NCBI GenBank assembly: GCA_000310025.1
Contig: FN649742.1
Location: 41,052 to 76,652, forward strand
Origin: Ectocarpus siliculosus
Taxonomy: Eukaryota > Sar > Phaeophyceae > Ectocarpales > Ectocarpaceae
Direction of reading: 5' to 3'
Length of the DNA: 35,601 nt
In this document: positions 10,401 through 21,814 of the stretch, in pieces
Layout: every line of letters begins with the position of its first letter
Position numbering within the stretch: the first letter of the stretch is position 1
Program-made: the position numbers and the translations under genes
The notes under the pieces: model-generated
The model's database searches: none
Told to the model about the DNA's origin: nothing
Seen by the model: the letters and a program-made list of their open reading frames with translations, nothing else

Positions 10401-13400
10401 CAGCTCTTCCACCACCTCCGCCTCTTCCTCCTCTGACCCCGCGCCGCCGCCGCCGCCGACGACGACCACCGCGTCGTCACCCGAGGCACCAGCACCGTCG
10501 CCGTCTTTTCCCGGCACCAGCACGCCTGCCGGATCGCGTCCGGTTCCACAGCTACTCGGCAAGGTGTTGGTGTCGTTGTTGGAAGCGGCGGGTCGCGGGG
10601 GTACGGGAGGCGGCACGGCGGCCGAATCCGGGTCCTGCTGCTGGGCGGCGGCGGCGACGACGACGGGAGCGGTAAAAATCGACGGTTTCACTATCCTAAA
10701 GTGTTGGCGAAGCTCAAACGTGTCGGATTGATTTTTTGCCAACTGTTTTGGGGCATGGGGGGGCGAGGAAGCAGAAGGCGGCGTTGCGGCAGCCCTTCCA
10801 ATCCGACAACCAACACTGACCTTGACAATATTACTGCGAATTCTCGCACTTGTGTCGTCGACGATCCGGCTAAGGCGGCTCTGCACCGACCGAACGTCCA
10901 CCGAGGACCACCGTCCCCGTTGCCACCGACCCCCCTTGGCCTGCACCGCCTCGCCTGCATTCGTCTCCTCCCCGCTAACGGTTTCGGCGGTGACGTCTTC
11001 CTTTGCCACCACCACCTCCGTTGGCGATCCTCGTCCACCCCACTCGTCTCCACCATCGACCGGCGCGGCACCGTCTCCTGCCTCCTGCGGAGACGTCTCG
11101 TGGAGATTCGGCGACGCTGCTGCTGCTGCTGCTCCAACGCCGTCGCTTTTCACGGTGGATGCCTTTTCCTCTTCGTCGGTGTCGCCCGCGGGAACGATGG
11201 CGGTGCTATCGGTGGCACCGGAGGCTTGCTGCACCGCGGCGACCGAGGCCATTCTCCACCGGGGGGCCCACAGTCCCTTGGCGCGGCCGACGACGGCGTC
11301 CCAGTCGTTGTACAGGTGCTTCACCCAGCCCTCCTGGTGCGGGAAGGCGAGACAACAAAAGACCATCGGCCGCTCATGAGTACAGAAAGAGCACACAAAA
11401 TATATGCCCCCTGGTGGATGACGCAGCAGCAGTAGTGTTGCATCCTCATGCGCAAGGCAACGTTTTCGGTCCTATCTGTTAAAACGACGATCCACCGCTC
11501 TGCGAGAGCTGTCGTTTCCGTCCGGCCGTCTAACAGCGCGACAACGCCTACAATAACGGGCGGAGTCTCACTCGTCTATCGGCAGGTACGCAGCACATGG
11601 CTCGACCAAGCGAAGCGAGACGGCCCGCACACCCACCGCGCCCCTCCCCCTGCACCAAACCCTACTGCACCGATTTTGCCCAAGCAACGCAATCGATCGA
11701 TCCATCACCTTGGTGCACAAGAGGTCCTTGAGCAGGGCACGAACGGCGTGGGGCGTGACCCTAGGGACGACGTCGTCGTGCAGAACCACGCTCGTGCACA
11801 GGCCCTCGCACAGCCTGGACACGCCGATGTCCGCGCAGGCGGGGGTGGCGAATCCTACGACGCGGACATCGGGGATCGCCTTTTGCCAGGGAAGGCGACG
11901 GCAACCCACAAAGGACACATATGGCAAGCAAACGATCAGGAGAAATCGTATACATTGTAGATACGGGGTGGGGCGGGTTGAGGTCTCTCAAGTAGAAGTA
12001 TTGTCCTTCAGGAGCCGGTCAGGGGGAAGCGTGGGTCGTACAATAGCGTTCTAACATGCAAAAAGGACGTACCCCATCCCTAAAACATGCCAGCTGGATC
12101 TTGATCAAACCATGCTCGATTTTGACTACAATCGTCAGAGCAGGGTTTTTATCACGGCCACCTCTCAGAACGAAGGTACAGCAGTCAACACTGGCAGGAT
12201 ACATGTCTGTTTTAGTCGCTAAAAGGTCTTCTAGCATGATCCATGGATACGTTCGCTAATACTCTGCCGCGGGTGACTGCAACGACGCCTTTGAATAGTC
12301 AGAGAAGAACTCATTCACCGACAGAGCGATGAAGCTGATGCCACAGCTCAATCTGGAGGAACCCACCATGGAGTCCAGGCCTTACCCGAAAATACACACA
12401 CAAACGTGCCTATCTTGTACCAGACGAACCTATCGCAATTCTCCTCAACACGTGGAGGAATAACCTTATCCAAGAACAGAGGTGAGCTCTTGATCTGCTG
12501 AAAACACAAACACAAGGATAAACACAGGTACAGGACACATAACGGTCACGATTCCTGTGCTTACATCTTTCAGGAGGACGCCAAGAAGCGCCGCAACGCC
12601 ACCTCCAAGCGAGTGCCCGAGGATAACGATCTTGTAGTTCTCCCGGTACAGCTTGATCAGCTGGTGCCCCACCTAGTCAGGAAGACAGGCAGAGGGGAGA
12701 GGGGGGGGGGGGGGTAGGCGGATGGCAGTCAGCATTTCCAAGTCAACCTCGTTAAAAAAATGCGGTGCGGTTCGTGGTTCTCAAGGCTGCCTGCTGTGTT
12801 TTGTAAATGCATGCCGCGCGGCATCCGGGTTTCTGCCCTCCGATACACCTCCGTGAGCGAGGAAGATGCAAAACATAATGAAACGACACTGACCACAAAA
12901 GGCATAGACTTGTGGACCCACGAAGGCACTTGAGACCACTACGGAATATCCCTATGTAGTGCAACTTCGCAGTTCTGGCCGCTCCCGCTTCACGCGGAAA
13001 GACGCTTCATCTTATGTATCACGTCCTTCGATTGCACTTTACTCGAAATTCCGCATAATGAGGAGAGATAGACAGAAACGAATCCCTCACTCAGAGCGCT
13101 AATATACGTGCAGCAAGCACCATCTCGTGGTGTCTACCTCGCGGTGTAGCCACTCGGCTGCCCTTGCGATGCCGCTGCACGCCACGGTTTCGGTCGGGGG
13201 CAAGTCGCTCCACCCGTCCGCTTCTTCCGCCGCACCTGCCATCGTCGACCGCACAAGTTTCGGTTCCGTCCGGGCGTTTTCGTCACGCAACCGCACCACA
13301 CAGGGCCCTCCTTGCCCTACCACGTTATTTGCGTTTTGTCTACCCCATCGAGAAACCTGCACGCGTTACATGGCTACCGTCTCGACCCGCGCACGCACCA

Positions 13401-16400
13401 AACATGCAACTACTCGTCAGGAGCGGGTTTCCATGGCACTCGACCCACAACCAAACACAAGTATCCTCGGCATCGTTCTGCTGGTCCCCCCCCTTACCCG
13501 ATTCGGCGTCGCCCCGCGGAGAGGGAAACGGCACCGGCATCGCCTGGATGTCGGTGATGACGTCCTGGATGCTTCCCGTTCCCCTCACCACCAGCGCGGC
13601 GGTCTTGGTCGTGCCGCACGCGAGCAGCGAGAAGGCGGGCTGGTGGAACCGAGAGTCGGGCTTGTGGAACACCAGCGACCAGCCCGTGTTGTTGCAGAGG
13701 ACCTGTTGTCCGCGTGGTTGAAGCAACAACGAGTGAGGAAAGCAAGCGAATCATGCTGTCTCAGACGAGCCTCTTGAGAGATTTTGAGATCGTGGCGCTG
13801 ACCGCGAAGCGTCCACAACAAGCGTCGAGAACAGCAACAGCAACGGGGGGGTAAACACACCAAGGTTTCTGAGAGCCCTTGCCCGTATCGGTGCGAACGT
13901 AAACCAAAGAAAGTAAATACAACAAACGCAACAAACCGAAAACCATACTTTGAAACAAACGTGCCGCATACCACAGTTGGCGGGCCGTATATTCCTAGGC
14001 ATTTCTAGATAAGCTTCTACTGCTGTTCAACATACCTGAAGTTCGAGCGCCGTCTTGGTGTAGGCGAAGTGGAGGGGAAGAGCAGACATCCTGCCGAGCA
14101 CAGAACAAGCCGTAGAGAGACCCATGTGAGGAGTTTGTTTTTCATAATGACACAACATACAGAAGACTTCCAATCCACCACCACAGCGCGGCTGTCGAGA
14201 ACTGGGTAGGACAAGCAGAGAACGGCTACTGAAGGTTGCCTTTGCCATTACCGGCAAGCGGTGCCATGCGAAACGACAAGGACAAGGTTCGCCGACAACA
14301 GTATCAAGGCAAAACAACCTCAGACAAATCATTTTTGGGGGCCATTGGCGATTGACGAGAATGAACTAACACAGTTTACAAGCGAACCGCAAGAGGATCA
14401 TGCATAGGGATACAACCTTGCGGACGCTTGACTACCGCGAGAATACGAGGATGCACCGAGCAACGCACGCCGGAGTCGAAGGAGGACAAGACAAACTTAA
14501 CAGAACTCCGGCCCCTACAACCGCGCCCCCCTCGGCTACTATTATAACACACATCTACCTTCGGGGTTCACGTACCCCAAAATAACGCGGCAATCGCGAC
14601 GTGCTGCTGCGGTCGGGCCGACAACGCTCACCTGCGGAGGAACGCCAGCTCGGTGTCGGAGATGGCCTCGCAGTCGGCATGCGCCTCGTGTTCGCCGTTG
14701 GGCGCGGAGCCCCTCTCACCCCGCCGCTGGGCGAGGAGGTAGTACATGGCGGCGGTCATCTCGTGCACGCTCATCGGCCACTTCCTGGGATAGCAGCGAC
14801 AAAAGAGGCAAGGCAAGAGGGTGTATGTTTGCATACGGGGCCTTCGTAAGGCTACAGAAGCATCTTGGCGAGCGAGCGTGGCATGCCTCTGTTTTGGCGG
14901 GAGTACCAAATTTTCCTGTTACGCCGCACAAGAGGGTGTTGTTGTTGTTGTTGTTGTTGTTGTCGTTGTTGTTGTCTTCACATTACAAGAGAGTGTGACC
15001 TGGAAAAATGCCCAAGGCGTCTGTGCCGGATGTGACCAGGCGCATGAGCAAGCAGACGACACATCACGAACATTCCGTTCAGGGCTGCACGCAGAAGAGA
15101 TAAAAACATGAAAATACCACTTCTTTTTTCGGTCTTTCCCTCGATGAATTTTCGTAAGTCTACTGCTCTCACTTGTCGACGCCCGAGAGGCGCTTGAGCA
15201 CTTCCACCGCCTCTACGAACTCCCGACGGAGAACCAAGCCCGCCACACCCGCCGTGCCGTACTTCATTAGCACGTCCATCACCTCCACCGACACCTGCAT
15301 GGTGATGGTCGCGACATGAACGCACGAAAACAAATGCAAACGAATGTAGCGATGATATCGTCCGTGCGAGTCTTCGGCCACGCCCGTTGTCGGGCCGACG
15401 TGTAAACAACCATAGCACCGTTTTTGGGAATCGCGAGGTTTTCAGGGCAGGGAACGCTTTCTCTCCCACCCAGCCGATGCGGGCGTACTCTTTGCTAAGT
15501 TCCTACCCGACAGTCAAGGGTGTGAGGGAGGTGTTGGGTCGTGCACACGCACCAGGCTTCAACAGAAAACAACCACTTTTAACAGGATATTTCTCCTGGC
15601 TAACCCGGCGTTGCCTCTCAAACCTCACTAGTTAGGTAGACAGAAATTAAAACTACCTTGACGGCCGTGCCCAGCGGTGCCGACTTGGCCACGTAAATAG
15701 CGCCGTCCACCACTCGAAGAGCCTTGTCGCCCACGGTGTCCTGCCCGACCGCGAAACGCGCCGCAAAACCGTGAGCAAGAAGGGGGTCCCGTGGGAACGA
15801 AGAGCAAGGGTACGGACGTGGCGTTATTGCCGCGGCGGAATTCCAGCCACATACACATGTGATGAAAGTAACGGTTGCTCCTGTACAAGGCCTACATAGC
15901 AATGTCACTACTGTTGGTGCCCGTTTAGAATGTGGAGAATATTCCTACCAGTGGGAGAGGGGTTTGGTGCGTGTGTGTGCTGTTGCAATATAGCGTTTGG
16001 TCGGCTTGGATCGGTGACGGCATCGCACGCAGCCCCTGGCGGAGGATCCTCTTGACAGCAAATTTGTCTATTTAGGCTCGAGGGCGTTGTCCCAGCGGAA
16101 AATGAGGACGAGAAACGCTGTTCTACGCGTGTGCGGCTTGTAGAAGTACGTACGCCGCTGCAGCACAAGAGGCATGTAATTGCATGGGAACCCAACGGAG
16201 GCATACTTTCCAATGCTGAGGCATCAACACTGACCCCCAAAACGGGCGTGCACAAGCTCCTGTGACAAAAACAATCATGCCTCCACAACTCACCACTCCT
16301 GTGTCGAAGTACGATATGAGACGGTTCTCGAGGAAGGCGTTCACACGCTCAAGTCTCCACTCGACGCGCTCTCGCCAGTCCTCCAGCTCGAGGGTGTGCT

Positions 16401-19400
16401 TGCAAGGGGTGCATACGCGCTGAGGGCGCAAGACAAACAAAAAAAGGGGCACGGCAAACGTACACTAGTGGGTGTGCGAGGAGGCGCTGGAACAACCACA
16501 ATGCTGAACGGGCTCGCTGCTTTGAATGATGATGGCACAACAACCGCCAGCCAAACCCCCAACAACATCCTTCAAATGCAGGAGAAGCTAAAACCTCCTC
16601 GGGGAAAAGTGCACGTATCTATGCCCCGGGGTACACGGCGCAAGTCCCTACTCTACACAAAAAGCACACCGAGGCGCGCCCATCAAAAGGCGCGCGCCAG
16701 CTATTAATAGCAGAGCCGACGACATAGCCTGCTTCTGCAGAGTAATCGAGCTTTGAAAAATCGGTCAATGTGGGAGGGGAGTGTTATCTTACGCAACCTA
16801 ACGTTCCACACCTGCGGGGCGGGTAGCCCTAGCTTGGGTATGGGGTGCTCGTGCCACGCGTGTTCGTGGCAGAAAGACCCGCCGCAGTGTCGGCAGTGGT
16901 GCCGGTACCGGGTCACCCCGAAGTCCTCCCCGCACTCCCGGCACTTGGGCTTCATCTCGAATCGGGGCGGCGAGAACAGCTGCGCAAGGTGGAACTGGGC
17001 CTCCTCGTCCCCCTGCCCGGCCTCCCGCCTGAGCCACTCCAGGAGAAGGTCCTGCGACGAGACCGTGCCAGGGGTGCTCCCGTCAGCAGCAGCCTCGCCC
17101 GTAGCGGCCTCTTTCGCGCCTTCGACCCTCTCCTTGACGAGGAAAGCGGCGGTCACGCTATCCGGCTTCGTTGGCACCGGCGGGGGTGTCGCAGAGGCTG
17201 GGTTAGGAGCCTGGCAGGCCCCCCCCGCGGGTACCGCGTCTCCCGGTTGTTGAACGCCGTCGAGAGCGGTCGCGTGCGCCTGGGCGAGGAGAGGTGTCGA
17301 CGCCGACAAATCTCCTCCGCTGGTCGGCTCGTCGACTCGTGCCGCCTCGGGCACCCCGCCCGGGAGACTCGCTCCGCCCAGCTCCTCGTAGGTCTCCATG
17401 AACTCCCGCATCGACGCCGTGTCCGCAGCAGGCGCGACGGCAAACTCGTCCGCGCCAACGCCCCCTCCCCCGTCCTCGCCGGATTCCCACGACTCGCACA
17501 GGCCGTCGAGCGGCCCGCCCCCCGGTCTCAACCTGGGCGGCGACGGGCTGTCCCTCTGGCCGCTGCTGACGCCACTGTCGCCGCCGGCGCCGGCGCCTGG
17601 GAACGGCGGCCGGCCGGAAACCATGGCGTGGATGGGGTCCATGGAGTTGCACTCGTCTTCGAAAATCGGGGCGGTGACCCATGGGTCGAGGTCCTGGTGA
17701 GGGGAGGTTTCCGTGAACATGACGCGGTAGGAGGAACCGTGGCGAGTGGTGGGATACGTGCCCACTGGCGACAAGATCGACAACAAGCTACGCCAACTGG
17801 GGACTCCCAGCGTGGTGCGCCCCGCACTCGTTTGATTTGGGTATGCACACAGGGCCGAGATCGAGTACAGAAACTGCGGAGATGGGGCAGCTCTAGAACG
17901 AAAGCGTGGTGCGTACTTCCATCCTCGTGCAGGATTTCTAAACGTCTGTCTTCCCAACTTCAGGGAATGTACAAGGGCATTTCACTCGCAACGGCTAGCT
18001 GCCGCGTCCGTCCTTTACCCTGGTTCTTCGTAGTCCAACACAAGAACCTACAGACACGACTATTAACTGTTCGTTCCAATAGTCACCCCTTGCCTTAAGC
18101 GTTGCCATCACCGATGCGTCGGCTGGTCTTGCTCTGACGCCGAACCCGAACCCGCCATCGCCGCCGCCGCTGTCACCGTGGAGTCGTGCCGATGGTGACA
18201 GGATGGGATCGCCGCTATCGCTTCCCTCTACGACTCCTTGCTTCTCCCCCTTCTCCTGCTCTTCATCTCTCTTCAAGGGCCCTTCCAAGGTGTCGCCGCT
18301 TCTGGAGTTTTCCACGAGCTGCCGATCGTACCAAGAGAGCGAACAGAACCTGTCGCGCCACGCGCGGGCCAAGTCAAAAGCCGAAGAAGGGGGAGGATGC
18401 AAACAGCACGTCTGCGAGCGCCGCAACACGAACGCAACGTACGTATTCATGACCACCAACAAGGACCCGAGGCGTTCTCTTTTGTATTGAACCAGCTCTC
18501 CCCAATACTTCTGCCGGTCAAAAACACTCTCCCCGATACGATACAACAATCGGCCGCAAAGACGCCACGTGCTCCTGCGACACGCCACATCGGCGGTTTT
18601 GTCGGCTTCGTTGCCACCAACACCACCCCGGAAGTACCGCACTGCAACATGCAACCGAAACAAGCTCAAAACCCTTCTCTCCCACCGTGTGTTGAGAGCA
18701 ACCTTACCTAGCGCCCACGCCCGACCAGTCCACCTTGGCGTTGTCCACCTGCCCCGGTGGGGCTTCCCCCCTACGGTGCTGCGAATGCATCTTGTCCACG
18801 TAACGCTTGGCGTGGCCGGCGGTAAACCTAGATAATGTCAACAGGATCAGGGGCAAGGGAGGTACCTCAATGGGGGTAAAGGTTGAGAAGAGACTGCCAT
18901 GTACCAGCGCTGGACCAAAATTCCGAGCCAGTGCACTAGGCCTCATACACCTGCAGGAAGAAGAATTTTACATGACGGCGCGGCGTGTGAGAAAACGTAT
19001 TGTGCATAAATACATGTGCCGGCCGCCGGTGGCAAGGTCGGAAATCGAGACATAGTCATGTGGTGTGTCCCTTGAGTACATACGGTGCGGGATGGCATGG
19101 CCGTACCATATACTCGAGGGACGGACGCACCTTATGGCTGTTGTATCGAATTCGACTTTGGCGCAGACGGTTATCTCATGTAGGCATGAAAAAAAGCCCC
19201 TCGCACACAGTACCCTCGCTATCTAAGATACTGCTTCCTGCACGCCCTGCCATGGGAGCTTCACCGCTTTATCCCGTCCGGACATGCTGAGCGGACACCT
19301 CTTGGTAGAAAGCCTCAAGCAGCTGCCCAAGAAAAGACGCCAGCGCTGTTTCTTTCGCCTTGTCATCTACGCGGCCACTTACTCTCTCACCTCGCCGCCT

Positions 19401-19671
19401 CCTGAGACGCCATCGCCGCGTACGACAAATACGGCTGCGACGCCTTGTGAGCGCGTGTCGCAAAGCGTCCCAGCGTGGGGACCAGAGCGGACAGCCGCCC
19501 GGACCCTTGCTCGTCGTTTTCAAGGCCAGTTCCAGCTTCCGACGCCGTGACATCGTCACTTGCTTCCGCTAGCTCGCCGGCAGCAGTCGCAAGGGCTTCT
19601 GTGTCTGGCGTCGATTCCAATTCCACCGCCGTGTTGGCATCATCTTCGACAGGACCGGTTTTCGAATCCAT
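7476..19671 (-). CDS. FYVE - class-3 lipase - FYVE protein (diacylglycerol-lipase-like), 18 exons
   Basis: Exons, 5' to 3' on minus: 19671-19391, 18827-18708, 18526-18443, 18349-18112, 17693-16812, 16419-16294, 15740-15657, 15294-15173, 14784-14632, 14090-14036, 13702-13498, 13235-13138, 12672-12565, 11879-11709, 11333-10267, 9812-9711, 9125-8978, 7634-7476. All phases agree and give about 1,400 residues. FYVE 1 (about 490-550) shows CRECGEDF, YRHHCRHCG and RVCTPC, the last completed by exon 6. The class-3 lipase (about 700-1300) shows HQPAF, the VVRGTGS oxyanion strand, GHSLGGG (nucleophile Ser837), HDDVVPR (Asp about 888) and LYVPGRIVHIY (His about 1233). FYVE 2 (about 1320-1395) shows WVPFSEFEVSQLC, HNCRMCG, VCDPCS and CRVCDRC. 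The family hydrolyses acylglycerols; FYVE fingers bind PI3P, so an endosomal or vacuolar membrane site is inferred. About 300 low-complexity acidic, Ala/Gly/Pro-rich residues separate the catalytic Asp from His. An in-frame upstream ATG at 19803 exists. The end of exon 4 (18112) and the borders of exon 3 are the least certain. Confidence 0.88.
8336..8459. repeat. 66-bp tandem repeat, about two copies
   Basis: The segment beginning GGTGTTTGCCATCGGGGTTG at 8336 repeats from 8402 with a period of 66 bp and only a few substitutions. The second copy ends near 8459. It lies in the last intron of the lipase gene (7635-8977). Each unit includes the inverted pair CGTCGCTTGGCAACGACG, which can fold into a short hairpin. 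Confidence 0.9.
8551..8602 (+). other. Strong hairpin with G-U wobble pairs, possible structured RNA
   Basis: Bases 8557-8570 pair with 8578-8591 to form a 14-bp stem around a 7-nt loop. An outer GATCAT/ATGATC stem (8551-8556 with 8597-8602) follows after a 5-nt G bulge. Three of the pairs are G-U in plus-strand RNA but would be A-C mismatches in the minus-strand transcript. Any RNA function would therefore be in the antisense direction to the surrounding lipase gene. This is a by-eye fold with no homology support. Confidence 0.3.
8923..8939. repeat. C homopolymer run in the last lipase intron
   Basis: Seventeen C residues lie about 39 bases after the donor site of lipase exon 17, so they appear as a G run in the pre-mRNA. 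The length is likely variable and error-prone. Confidence 0.9.
14938..14976. repeat. GTT trinucleotide microsatellite
   Basis: A (GTT)n tract with one C interruption lies in the lipase intron between exons 8 and 9 (14785-15172). It reads as (AAC)n in the transcript. No coding role. Confidence 0.9.
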
Positions 19672-21814
19672 AAAAAGCGCGCCGTTTTCTGTTTTGCGCG
19701 CGAGCAAGAAGGAGAGGTTGAAGGTAAATACTGCTGCGGAATAGTTGTCGACGATGCAAAGCTTGGGATGAAATGAGGCCTCGTGCGAAGGCACGGGATC
19801 CACCCATACATCATTCTCGATGTTTTATTCCCTGTCGTTGCCTGACTATTGTCTCGTACTTCCCCACATGTGCATAGTTGATGCCTATAATCGACGATTG
19901 ACCTTCGTTACCCGAACGCCGAAAAACGTTCCATGAAGCCTTCTTGCAACGGGAGATCGACTGCCTCCATGCACAACTGCTCATGCTCCTGCCTCCTGTT
20001 CTCGCCGTCGCTAGGCGGAGGAACGCCCCGCTTGTGTCGTCCGACCTATTGCAGTACAGAACATACCGCTTCGCCACCCCTTCGAATGTTTCCACCCCTG
20101 AGGGTTTCTACTGCGTGCGGCCCCCGCTAACACTGCTTCCCCTACCTGGAAGGAATGCTCGTGTAGTCTATAATAGTATACTGGCCGCCGTCGTCCCTCA
20201 AATGTCAAATGTCTTTCGCGTATGTGAGTACGTGAGCTTGCAAGGCCGCAGTAATGCAACCTGGCGACCATTGCGACGCCCCCCCCGTGAACCATCGACG
20301 TTGACCTTGGGGAACAAGCACCCCTCGCGCATGAACCAGCGCACCGACTTCGTCACCATGACGAACTCCTGTATACCGCTCGTACCGGACACAGCTCATG
20401 ACACTGACCTGCACTGACTGCTGTCGTTTCACGACGACTGCGTGGCAAGCTTCTCATTGTATCGCCAAAAAAAAGCGTTTTTGAAAATTGTCCCTTTTCC
20501 CGTCGGGAGACTCAATACTTGCGCTGCCAACGCGCATGCCAAACGGAACCCTGCGCCGTGTGGTTTGCCACTAAATTATACGTACGAGAAACGAGGCAAG
20601 TACACCTGTCTTTAATTCAAGCGCTCAAGAAATTGGCTTGAAAAGGCCTGTATACAACATCCGGTACCATTCCATCATCCTTCTTAATCTAGAGCTCTGA
20701 TATGTATGGAAGGCTTGATGATGGGGGGGATGGCAGTGTTTTGCAGCGCGTGCTCTCCAGCTAGCTCCCGGCTTTTGCCTTTACTACTGCCGTAAATAAG
20801 AGATTAACATTCAGCCCGACACCACCTTACGTCACACTACCACTCCGACGTCTGCCACTAGATAGAACTACAGATCAGAGCAGCAGCAGTAGTCAAGCTG
20901 TGGGCGTTGTTGTTGAAGAACGACCGCCCTTTGGCGGAAACCTTGTTGAACTGGTGTGGTTGCAGACGTATGCTACGTGCAGACGACATGCTGTTTCTCT
21001 CTGTTCTGTCTCTCTCGTCACTCACACCTATGACATGTAATAGCGGTGCGGGATCATACCTTTGGAAGAGGAGAGGGCACCACTGGAAGTACAACCAAGA
21101 GCAGCGTGTGCAGGGACGTCCCCAGCGTCGCACTGCACATGACATTCTACGATCGGCGGAAGGGGGCCGGTGATTGCTCCTGATACGAGGGGTATGTTAT
21201 CCGCGTAGCGTACCCCCTAGCCACGGTCCGAATCCGAGAGGCAGCTCGAAAGTACCGCGACACGCTGCACATTCAAAGCCACGAGCAGCCCGGTCACAAC
21301 CCCACCGAGCGCCCGAGACCGCACATAGGTCCACGTACGCGACGGGGGTGCGATTCGCTGCCCTGCCTTTTGGCGAGTGGAGACAAGTTTCCCCAACCCG
21401 TGCTCGACGAAGAACGGAGCACCGTGCAGGAGACGCAAACGGACGCGCACTGCCCAAACCGGTGGGGTGAGAGATAACGTGTGTTTTCGGATCATATACG
21501 AAGCAAGCGGAAGAGGCGACGGCTGGGCCACGGACACTGCTGCGACGTCTTCGCTCTCTGCGACCGCGTCAGGAGGAGCGAGACAGGAGCGGAGAGACAC
21601 GGAGAGAGACAATTGAGAGAGAACTGCTGGCTCTTGGCAAAGGCGTTTGATTTGGTTTCTGTTCGCCGTCTCTGCTCTCCTGTCTCTGTCGAGGGCTTTG
21701 TCTTTCTCTCGCGCAAAAAAAAGCGCGGCACCGGCGTCTGTCTGTTGAGAGTTGAGAGCCTGCTACAGCAGGTAACTACCAGCCGCAAGCTCTCGACAAC
21801 GTACTGCTGTCCTG
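19672..21814. other. Shared upstream region of two divergent genes
   Basis: The lipase gene runs leftward from 19671 and the glycosyltransferase gene rightward from 21815. These 2.1 kb should therefore contain both promoters and 5' untranslated regions. No conserved coding segment was recognised; ORFs such as 19944-20417 plus carry no family motif. TACTGCTG words lie at 20884-20891 (reverse) and 21802-21809, the latter only 5 bases before the proposed ATG. A purine-rich GAGA-type stretch runs from about 21570 to 21625. Confidence 0.5.

Noticed and set aside
10340-11482. Several long plus-strand open frames
   Set aside because: They are shadows of lipase exon 15. The minus strand carries the conserved LYVPGRIVHIY segment and correct junctions.
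12019-12237. Possible extra lipase exon on the minus strand
   Set aside because: Exons 13 and 14 join directly in phase, and the joined lipase core reads continuously from GHSLGGG to VRVVGFATP, so no extra exon is needed.
16845-18098. Open frame of 417 codons on the plus strand
   Set aside because: It lies opposite lipase exon 5, which has a FYVE signature and matching splice phases. The plus-strand translation is Arg/Pro-rich with no family motif, as expected of the complement of GC-rich coding DNA.
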